A DNA stretch of 64,000 bases, taken from NCBI GenBank assembly GCA_007258455.2, contig VDFB02047230.1:152467307-152531306 (forward strand), written 5' to 3'. This DNA is from Sequoia sempervirens. Lineage: Eukaryota; Streptophyta; Pinopsida; Cupressales; Cupressaceae. This document shows, in pieces, positions 55,721-64,000 of this stretch. Within the stretch, counting starts at the first letter, position 1, and each line of letters opens with the position of its first letter. The notes beneath the pieces were generated by a model that saw only the letters and a list, made by a program, of their open reading frames with translations, was not told where the DNA came from and searched no databases. The position numbers and the translations under genes are program-made.

Positions 55721-57004
55721 TGTAATCAAGGGATTTCTTTTAAGTTCAATTCAAGTTGTTAGCAAAAAATCAATAAATGACAATGAAACCCAAAGATCTT
55801 ACAAAACACAAAGGAAGTAAAACACAAAACGATTATACCTGATCGTCGATACCTCCATGATTCACTTTTGTAATACCTTCTTGCTTGCTGGATGATGTTT
55901 CCCTCAGATTCATCGTGCGAGCAATCTGCAAATGTCTAAGTCCTACACCAAGCTTTGAAGGATTTTAAATATGCCTAATGACTATGCCTATGACCATGAC
56001 AATGTCTAAGATTTGATCAAACTAAAATAATAAGTGCTATGATAAATCTAAAAATGCAAGTGTGGAAGTGCAATGCCTATAATATGTGCCTGCATTGATG
56101 TAAAATGTCAGCGTGTAATTGTGTGTAATCGAAAAGTGAGAGGAAAATGGCATTTTATAGAAAATGTCATTTTGAATGGATGAACGAGATTAAATGATGA
56201 TGAGAACCTAAAATGAGAGGTCCAAATTAAATATGAGAATCCCTAATTAGGATTAGGGAAAAATCATTAATCGAACGATCAAGATAATATCTCAGATAAT
56301 CAGATCGATGGTGGAGAATAAATGAGATAAATGAATTAAAGAAATAAAGATTTCCGAAATTGAGAAGATAAAGACTAAACTGAAGATCAGATTTGGAAAA
56401 TCAAGAATCTGCCTGATTACTTGATTTTTGGAAGATTAGTTACTAATTTGAATTAAATTAATTCAAATTATGGATTTTATGAGATAATAAATAATCTTTT
56501 ATTTTAGATTATTTACCAAAATGAACTGTCAGTTAAGATTGTGATAACATTTTAAATAATTTAATTTATTTAAAATGAGAGGAATATTGATTTGGCAATT
56601 AAATAATTAAATATAATTATTTAATTTAGCAGATAAAATTAATTAATTAAATAAATTAATCAATTCATTTAATTAAGACAATTAGTGACATATTAAATAA
56701 ATAAATACAACTTATTTATTTAAAAATCAGGAAGAAATAAATGACGGAGGGTAATTAAACAAATTTAAGAAATTTATTTAATTAAGGGAAGACTTAGACA
56801 ATTAATGACGTATTTAATAAATAAATAAAATTTATTTATTTAATAATCATGAAGAATACAAAGATGTGAATTAATTAAATAATTATGAATTATTAAATCA
56901 ATAGTCGAATGTGTACCAAGGACATAATTAAATGTCATAATTATGCTAGGACGGAAGTGGTAAAAATGAAACTTGCAGGCCTAGGTCATTTTTAGGTGTC
57001 TACA
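55721..57004 (-). repeat. 5' LTR of element E
   Basis: TGTAATCAAGG...GGTGTCTACA on the + strand, nearly identical to the other LTR. On the - strand the LTR is followed by TTGGTCGACAGGAGG, which is not a standard PBS. Confidence 0.93.
56153..56159 (-). promoter_or_regulatory. TATA box in 5' LTR of E
   Basis: TATAAAA on the - strand, same context as in the 3' LTR. Confidence 0.55.
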
Positions 57005-58786
57005 CTCTTCACATCCATATTTGACACATCATCCACAACATCCACAACACTTAGATAGTTTCCCATATTATCTTCTCTCATTGACCTACATTCAATGCCT
57101 CGAGATTCTCACATACAATGAAATCATCTCAAATATTCTATTAGGGTTTTCTTTGCTTGCAAACTTCACCAAAAAAGCTTCCTCTACCTCAAGCCACACA
57201 CCACTGTCCAGCTCATCATTAGTTCATATGATAGGGTTTATCAGATATCACCATACCTCTGCATCAAGCCACATAGCATTTAATTCTATTGCAGAGAATT
57301 TTCCTTCATTTTCTTTGTCAAACCCTAAAATATGATATACATTAAATGAATTCTCTAGATTATGTGATATGATTCTAATTTTGATCACCTGTTAGATTTT
57401 TCTAGAAACCATCATTACAAAGCCTCTGCATCGAGCCTCACAACATTTAATTCACATACAAAGAATTTTCTAAGAATAACAACCCATGAAACCCTAGAAT
57501 CAAATATGTATTAAATGAGTTCTCCTATTCATTCTATCTTATCTGATCTCAATCACCTCTATAGTTTATTCCATTGCCTTGAAGATCAAATATTCATTCA
57601 ATTAGTCATAAGTGAAGTTGGACCAATTAATTCTTTTCTCTATGTTGATTACCAATCAAAACCCTATTCACATTGAGTTAGTCATTTGTGATTACTGCAT
57701 TCAAATATGGGTCATCAATCTACTAACTTCATGCCATGATCATGTGCTTTCCATTCAATGTCATGACTTTAACACATGGCCATCTCGTAAATGGTCATTT
57801 AAATATCCTCCTTTGATCTTATCCTTCATACACTACTTTCCATATGTGGGTTACACCAAGGCACATGTCCAAAACCTGTACACTTCGCTGCCTCAAACAA
57901 CGGGCCCACACACACCTTGCAGGGTTTGCACGTTGTTACCATTTGTCATTCACATCATCGCCACACATCTCACAACAATGATGTGAGTTGGTCTATCAAG
58001 TAATCTCTCTTTTCCACACGTAGGCACATGTCACAACATTCCATCGTCAACCTATTCTTTCGTCTCTAGGGTCTCACCATCTTCATCGATGGTCAATATC
58101 CATCCACTGTGGATTAATCTCCACCGCTCTCCACTAACCCCATGGGACTTAGCCAAGATCCTCCAAAAGCTCAGTGGAATGGACAAGCACTATTGGATCT
58201 TCTTGATTGTAACCATGGATCACTATGAATATGTCATCTTCCACCATCTGGTCCTTTCAGACTCTTAACGAGCACCATCTGATCAAAAAGGGAAAATCTA
58301 CACCATTCCCCACTGACCTCGTGGGTATTGATCAGGCCCCACCAGAATTCTAGCGGGGTATGCAGGCACCGTTAGATCTTGTAGCCTCAACCGCAACTGT
58401 CGATCAAAAGATATATCATCACACCTTCAAGCCACCACTAACCTAGGTGATGGGGCCAATCACCAACATAGAATGAATGACTTAAGTTATCACTTAAGTG
58501 ACCTACTACCTGCAATACCAAGTCACCAACGAAATAGAATTTTTTTGAACGTTGTGACTATAAACTCCTACACACTTAAGGTTTAACTAATAAACCCTAG
58601 ACCGAGAGCATGAACAAAGAAAGATGACGTCACCATTGACATCAAGACCTACAAAATACCTTTCTAAAAAGTTCTCAATAAACCCAGATCAAATCTTGCA
58701 TTTTTTTTCACTTACAATTATCTGCAATATTGCCTTGTCATCAGTGACACATATTAATCCTTTTTAAATGACAACATTTTCCAACA
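57005..58786 (-). repeat. 3' LTR of element D, proximal part
   Basis: On the - strand starts TGTTGGAAAATG directly after AAAAAGGGGGAGAT. No coding sequence is visible. Together with 45,775-46,339 the LTR is about 2.3 kb, long but within the range of SIRE-type elements. Confidence 0.7.
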
Positions 58787-59172
58787 ATCTCCCCCTTTTT
58801 CATTGATGGAAACACTCTAACTACACATCTAGGTACCGGTGAAGCTCTGCACCAATTGATTACTCACACTGTGACCCAACAACTTAATAACTCCCCCTAA
58901 GACACACATGTCTTCTCTTCATGCTCCTATATTGAACTTTAAATTTCTCCCCTTTTGATATCAATGGAAAAGGGTTTTCTCCTTCTAAAATTGTTCTCCC
59001 CCTTTGACCAACAGTACAAAGAGAAAGACAATTGTTGAAATCCGTAAATTTGCAACCATCAAGTCACTAGAAATGTGTAACAAGCTTACCTGACATGATC
59101 ACTTGATCCTTAACCAAGGTTAAATAAATGGTCATTGAAGCTCCCCCTATATGTAAGCCCTATCACTAATGT
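58787..59172 (-). other. pol-LTR spacer of element D with five purine tracts
   Basis: On the - strand five G-rich purine tracts of the type AGGGGGAG occur (at about 59,141-59,149; 58,995-59,003; 58,948-58,957; 58,890-58,897; 58,787-58,800). The last one adjoins the LTR and is the functional polypurine tract by position. No envelope-like ORF exists here. Confidence 0.7.
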
Positions 59173-59673
59173 TTAGTGATATGATGTGGAAGAAACTACT
59201 AGTTTCTGCCTCAAGTATTCAAACTGCTCTATAGGAAGAGGCTTTGTAAATATGTTAGCCAATTGTTTCTCTATTCGAACATACTCCATGGTGACTTCCT
59301 TATCTACAACCTTCTCTTTAATGAAGTTATACTTGACTGATATATGCTTGGTTCTAAAATGCATCACTAGATTCTTTGATATGTTTATGGCACTTGAATT
59401 GTCACAAAGAATTGAGATAGGCTCATAGTACTCTACCTTGATGTCCTTTAATGTCTACTTCATCCATAAGACTTGAGTGCAACATGTAGCTTCTACAACA
59501 TACTTTGCTTCTGTTGTAGAAAGAGTGACAAACTCTTTCTTTTTACTCATCTAGGAAACTAATTTGTTGCCCAAAAAGAAGGCTCATCCACTAGTACTCT
59601 TTCTATCATCCACACTTCCTTCCCAATCAACATCTATGTATGTTGTTAAGGTGAAATATTTTCCTTTGGGATA
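59173..59673 (-). pseudogene. RNase H of element D
   Basis: Copia RNase H order on the - strand: 'DVDWEGSVDDRKSTSG', 'FVTLSTTEAKYVVEATCC' with the catalytic Glu, 'ISILCDNSSAINISKNLV' with the Asp, then 'TKHISVKYNFIKEKV' and 'LANIFTKPLP'. Stops interrupt it (for example after LGNKLVS and LWMK). It ends pol with 'LRQKLVVS' about 390 bp before the LTR. Confidence 0.88.
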
Positions 59674-60855
59674 TCATAAACCATAGTAAAAAGTACTTTT
59701 GATGTATCTAAAGATTCTCTTTACTACATTGATATGTGATTCTTTTGGTGCCACATGAAACCTAGATACCAAACAAACTGCTTGCATTATATCAGGCCTA
59801 GATGCAATTAAATATAATAAAATTCCAATCATTGATCTATATAGAATGTAATTTGCATCAGGTGACCCAATGGGCTTACTTAACTTGTAGCCAGTAATCT
59901 TAGGAGTACTAACTAGCCTACTATTTTTCATGCCAAATTTCTTAAGCATTTCCTTCGCATACTTAGTTTGAGATATAAATATCCCTTTTTTTTATTGTAC
60001 TATTTGTAAACCAAGGAAAAATGACATCTCTCCTAACATTGACATTTCAAATTCATCTTGCATGAGAGTGGAAAATATCTTACACATTTTATCATGGCTA
60101 CCACAAAAAATGATGTCATCCACATATACTACTACAATGATCATGTGCTCACCTTTAGATTTGAAATACAAATTGCTATCAGCACATCCTTTCTTGAATC
60201 CTTGTTGTTGCAAGAACTAATCCAACCTTGAATACCGAGCCCTTGGTGTTTGTTTCAAACCATACAATTCTTTTTTCAATATGAAAACATAATCATCATC
60301 CTCTAATAGTTGAAAGCCTTCTAGCTGCTCAATATATACTTCCTCTTCAAGGTTTCCATTTAAAAATGAAGATTTGACATCCATTTGATATACTTTAAAT
60401 CCTTTATAGATAGAAAATGCAAGAAACATCCTGATAGCTTCTAATCTTGCAACTGGAGCAAACATTTCTTCAAAATCAATGCATTCTACTTAAGCATATC
60501 CTTTGCATACTAACCTTTCTTTGTTCCTAACCACAACTCCATATTCATTCAACTTATTTCTAAACACCTATTTAGTGCCAATTACATTCTTGCTTGATTG
60601 TCTAGAAACCAATTCCCATATTTTGTTCTTTTCAATCTGATTGAGTTCCTCTTCAATTATTTTTATCCAAATTTCATCTTTACTGGCTTCATCAAAGCTT
60701 TTTGGTTCAATCTGAGATAAGAGGGAAAAATTCACTTGCTCCTTTTTCTTTGCAAGCCTTCTTCTAGTTTTCACACCTTCATTCTTATTACCAATTATAG
60801 GATCTGTAAGATGATATTTTTGCACATATTTTGTAGGTGCTTGTTCAACCACTTC
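59674..60855 (-). pseudogene. Reverse transcriptase of element D
   Basis: Same frame as most of the integrase. 'EIWIKIIEEELNQIEKNKIW' starts the domain; a TAG replaces Trp in 'VIGTK-VFRNKLNEYG'. Palm motifs are '[20 protein letters not shown]', '[20 protein letters not shown]' and the catalytic VVYVDDIIFCGS (about 60,125). The connection region has 'KFGMKNSRLVSTP' and 'GILLYLIASRPDIMQAV'. Catalytic Asp pair intact; five or so nonsense codons disable it. Confidence 0.92.
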
Positions 60856-61908
60856 TTAATTATCTTCTTCTTGTTCTTCTTCTTCTACTGCTACACCTAT
60901 ATCATCCTTTTCTGACTCAATTTCAAGATTGTTTTTGCTAGGCTTACCTTGATTTGCACTTTCATCAACCCTAACATGTACACTCTCTACAATTCTATGA
61001 AATATCTTATTATAACACTTATAACCTTTTCTTTGGTTGGAATACCCCAAAAATATCCCTTCATCACATCTTGAATCAAAACTTCCTAAATCTTTATCTT
61101 CTCTTTTAATATAGCATTTACTGCCAAATATTTTGAAATGCTTGACTGATGCAAGCCTACCAAACCATAATTCATATGGCATTCTGCCACTATTAAATCT
61201 TATAAGTGCTATGTTCTGAATGTATACAACAGTTTGTATTGATTCTTTCCAAAATGTATCTCCCAAGTTTTCCTCATTCAACATGGCTTTAACCATCTCC
61301 TTCACAATCCTATTTCTTCTCTCTACCACACCATTTTTTTGTGGTGTTCTTGAAGTTGAATATTGGTGTTTGATTCCATGAATTGGCTTGACATAAATTC
61401 TCCACCTCTATCTGACCTGAGGCATTTGATTCTTCTCCTAGTCTCATTTCCTACTAGATTCTTATAACCTTTAAATGCTTCAAATTCCTCAACCTTCTCT
61501 CTCAAAAATGTGACATTCCATTCTAGTATAATCATCAATCAACAACATGAAATATCTTTCTCCTTGAAACGCCCTTGTCCTCATTGGACCACATAGATCA
61601 GTATGAATTATCTCCAAGGGTTTCATAGTAGAATAATCCTTTGTAGGAAACTTGAATCTTGTTTGCTTTCCTTGTTGGCATCCTTTGCAAATTATATTTT
61701 CAAGCTTTACAATCTTAGGCATATTTCTGACTAGACCTTTTGAGCTTATTTTTACCAAGTTGTCAAAGTTGACATGTCCCAATATTTTATGCCACATCCA
61801 ACTCTCATATGCTTGGTTGATTAAACATGTTTGGAATTTTAACTCACACAAATTATAGAGATTACTATATGTCCTTTCTCCTTGAGCAATTGTTTTACCA
61901 TTCTTCCT
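60856..61908 (-). pseudogene. GAG-pre-integrase and integrase of element D
   Basis: The pre-integrase zinc module has 'WMWHKILGHVNFDNLVKI' and 'ICKGCQQGKQTRF'. The core Asp is in 'EIIHTDLCGPM', followed by 'YFMLLIDDYTR'. The second Asp ('CLRSDRGGEFMS', 61,323-61,538) lies in another frame, and the Glu is in 'VERRNRIVKEMVKAML' back in the first frame, so a compensating frameshift pair sits in the core. The C-terminal part ends 'GIFLGYSNQRKGYKCYNK' and an acidic tail before the TAA at 60,853-60,855. Confidence 0.9.
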
Positions 61909-62218
61909 TATCTTGCAACCTTAAGAATTAAATACAACTTTGTATCCATTATCACACATCTGGCTAACACTAAACATTTTATGTCTCAAGCCTTCAACAT
62001 AGAGTAAATATTTATTTTTGTTCCTCCCATCTATGCTCAAAATTCCTTTACCATGAATCTTGACAGCAGTATTATCACCTAAGCTTGTTGGTCCCCCTTT
62101 TTCTCATTTCAAGTTCAATGAATTTACTTTTATCACCAATAAAATGTCTAGAGAAACCACTATAAATGAACTACAGATCTTGTTGCTTTGCATGTAATGT
62201 CATTTGGGAAATCATAAA
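61909..62218 (-). pseudogene. Aspartic protease of element D
   Basis: 'SGFSRHFIGDKSKF' at about 62,110-62,165 corresponds to the copia protease active site region (D-S-G-C-S-R-H-M). The catalytic Asp codon is TAT (Tyr) at 62,162-62,164, so the enzyme is dead in this copy. Downstream 'GGPTSLGDNTAVKIHGKGIL' is conserved in another frame. Confidence 0.72.
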
Positions 62219-64000
62219 CTAAGTGGCACAAGAATTCTTCTCTTTCTCCTTCCATACCTTCTTAGGCTTCTTCTCAATTTTCTTTTCCTCTATCTCAAAA
62301 GTCTTATTTCCTTTTTCTTCTTTATCAAGTGAGGATTTAGTCTTCTTAGATTTCACATTTGGTCCTATAAATATTGCTCTATAGTTTCTAGCTATAAGAC
62401 CAAAGTTGTTGCAATTGTAACAAATTATATTCATATCAACCAAGGGAGCAAATGGATTCTTGCTTACAAAATTTGTATTCTTCCTTGGAATGATTCTACA
62501 TTCTCTAGCCCTATGACCAAAATTGTTACAAGTATAGCAATACCCATTGAAATATGATTCTACATTCTTCTTTTCCTAGGCCTCCTTGGATAGTGTATTC
62601 TTGTGAATCCATCATTTTCTACTCTTTTTATGTTCTGCACCTTCTTTTGTTGATCAAGAACTGTTTGATTGTCCTCCTTGACTTTGACCAATTTATTTTC
62701 TTTATCATATTTTTGTTCATCTTTAGGGGTTTCCTCTTTGTCATATTTTTCATCACTTGGGGCTGATTTTTCTCCTACTCTAAATGTTTCATAAATTTTT
62801 GCAGAGGCATCCATAAATGAACTCTTTCCATTTTCCAAACCTAAACCAAATTTCTCTTTATTTGCAGGCTATTGTGTACTTATCAATTCATTCATAATAT
62901 CTATACCACCTTTCAACTTTAGTCCATTTCTAATCTACTCATTGGCCTTCTCCAATCCTTTTCTTAAGGAAACTATTTTTGCCTCAAGCTTCGTGCACCT
63001 ATCCACCTCAGATTGTAGTTTAGACTTCATAACATCTTGAACTCTTTTGAGCTCTTCTACCTATAGTTTCAAATTTATAGCCAACTTATTTGATTCCTCA
63101 AGTTCTTAAGTTAGCTTATCATTCTCCTTTTGAGCATTCTTTTTCATTTTATTTTTTTCTCTCTTAAGATCACCAAATTTATCTCTTATTTCATTAAGAC
63201 CTTCAAGAGCATTGATTAATTCTCCTTCAAGATCAACAACTACCTCCTCTTCTCCTTCATATGAGTCCTCAATTTGTGCATCTTCCTCATCCTTAGTTTC
63301 TTTATCCATGAATAGAAACTCTCTTCTATCTTCTCTCATAACAAGGGCATGACATTGATCCTCTTATGAACAATTACTAGCATTAGACACTTCACTTTCT
63401 TCATTGATGTAAAAACTCTTCTTCTTTCCAAAATTCTTTCTTTTTGGATAAACCATTTTCTTCTTTTTGTTATCTTCTTCTTGCTTGAAACTATCCTCTT
63501 TATCATATGGACACTTTGATGCAAATGACCTATTCTACCACAATTAGAACACTTGAAAGGGAGCTTACCTTTATATTTGTTAGATCCTCTCCTTATTCTT
63601 CTTATGAAGTTTTCTTCTTCCTCATCAATTTCTTCATAGTCAAATGCAATGATAGCAACTTTATCTTTCTTATCAGCTTCATCTATTTCTTTCTTCAAAA
63701 CCTTAAATGAAGCTTCTCTCCTAGATGATAATTTAGCATCACCCATTCTCATCTCATAAGAAGTAATTATTCCATGTGCCTCATCAAGAGTGAGTTTATC
63801 AATTTCTCTTCCTTCTTCTATAGCAGAAATCTTGGAATCATATTTGGATGTCATAGACCTAAGAACTTTCAGCACAACATCTTCTTCTTTCAAATCTACA
63901 CCACATCCTTTAATGCCATTTACCACATCATCAAATCTTTGAAGATAGTTTGCAATCTTCTCTTCTTCAGTCATCTTCAAGCCTTCAAATTTTTCTCTCA
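62219..64000 (-). pseudogene. Gag of element D, partial
   Basis: Open to the window edge. The N-terminal Gag domain has 'MTEEEKIANYLQRFDDVVNG', 'LKVLRSMTSKYDSKISAIEE' and 'LTLDEAHGIITSYEMRM', the UBN2-type Gag of copia elements. The first zinc knuckle CSNCGRIGH is followed by a one-base frameshift that displaces the last Cys. Then come a long Lys/Glu-rich coiled coil (about 62,950-63,330), the charged part at 62,560-62,838, and two further knuckles near 62,500 (CYTCNNFGHRAREC, intact) and 62,420 (CYNCNNFGLIARNY, His and Cys lost). Frameshifts and stops break the protein. Confidence 0.88.

Larger units (their letters stand above)
46340..57004 (-). mobile_element. Element E: deleted Tat-type derivative carrying a PMD gene
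   Basis: Direct LTRs (46,340-47,609 and 55,721-57,004; TGTAATCAAGG...GGTGTCTACA on the + strand) flank 8.1 kb. Flanks CTCCT and CTCTT are an imperfect 5-bp target duplication. Orientation is minus: the purine tract AAAGAGGGGCAAAA precedes the left LTR on the - strand. Gag, protease, RT and integrase are absent. The interior holds an inverted PMD 3' copy, a G-patch frame, the 3' repeats shared with element C, and an antisense PMD gene. The LTR start TGTAGACACC and the 3' blocks show it to be a relative of C. Inserted in the LTR of D; LTRs are very alike, so it is the youngest insertion here. Confidence 0.9.
45775..64000 (-). mobile_element. Element D: SIRE-type Ty1/copia element, open at window end
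   Basis: Minus-strand order, right to left: Gag with zinc knuckles, protease, integrase, RT, RNase H (the Ty1/copia order), purine tracts, then a 3' LTR from 58,786 to 45,775 that is split by element E. The long coiled-coil Gag and the several AGGGGGAG tracts before the LTR suit the SIRE/Maximus lineage. The 5' LTR and the N-terminal end of Gag lie beyond base 64,000. Stops and a few frameshifts make it inactive. Confidence 0.88.

Noticed and set aside
58787..59172. Envelope-like ORF of SIRE-type elements
   Set aside because: Only about 390 bp lie between RNase H and the LTR; no membrane or coiled-coil frame fits.
1..64000. CRISPR array, tRNA or rRNA genes, bacterial operons
   Set aside because: Repeats found are LTRs, minisatellites and microsatellites with retroelement context; no cloverleaf, no regular spacer array and no ribosome binding site pattern was seen.

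Overview
This is plant nuclear DNA: AT-rich, no ordinary host gene that I can recognise, and filled with nested, decayed LTR retrotransposons. The very long elements (10-21 kb), the Tat-type Ty3/gypsy and SIRE-type Ty1/copia protein remnants, and the captured plant mobile domain (PMD) genes point to a large seed-plant genome, possibly a gymnosperm. The species cannot be fixed from the sequence. No tRNA, rRNA, CRISPR array or bacterial gene was seen.

Layout. (A) About 100-7,349: an old Ty3/gypsy derivative in + orientation, with ~1.8-kb diverged LTRs, a protease, a G-patch and a zinc-motif remnant, and no RT or integrase. 7,350-7,977 then continues at 18,428-18,472: a putative small three-exon reading frame ending in a Gly-Ser-Arg-Gln repeat. 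It is split by (B) 7,978-18,422, a - strand element with 3.58-kb LTRs, a perfect 5-bp target duplication (CAGGG), a primer binding site, and one long Gag-plus-acidic-tail frame without pol. 18,473-20,371 is unassigned AT-rich DNA with a (GT)43 run. 20,372-20,778 plus 41,725-42,452 is one LTR of family A in antisense, split by (C) 20,784-41,719. C is a 20.9-kb Tat-type element in + orientation with target duplication ATCAC, 1.39-kb LTRs, degenerate gag, protease, RT, RNase H, a second RNase H and integrase, and a long 3' region with an antisense PMD gene. 42,453-45,774 holds older debris: coiled-coil repeats, a G-patch piece and a chromovirus-like RT piece, all on the - strand. (D) 45,775 to beyond 64,000 is a - strand SIRE-type Ty1/copia element whose 3' LTR is split by (E) 46,340-57,004. 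E is a deleted - strand relative of C that keeps only LTRs, a G-patch frame, the conserved 3' repeats and a large antisense PMD gene.

Most notable. The antisense PMD gene in E has a TATA box, a short first exon, a GT-AG intron and then about 830 codons in one unbroken frame, interrupted only by TAG and TGA codons. The matching promoter, exon and intron layout can be traced in C at the same place, just inside the 3' LTR, so an antisense, spliced, promoter-bearing gene appears to be a fixed module of this retrotransposon family. C also shows LTRs extended by about 130 bp that contain the usual polypurine tract and LTR start internally, as expected if plus-strand DNA synthesis began at an upstream purine tract. 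E carries a 743-bp inverted copy of the 3' end of its PMD gene directly beside its 5' LTR.

Relative age, judged by eye from LTR pairs: E youngest, then C, then B, then A. All reading frames are broken mainly by C-to-T type stops rather than frameshifts, as expected for long-methylated DNA.
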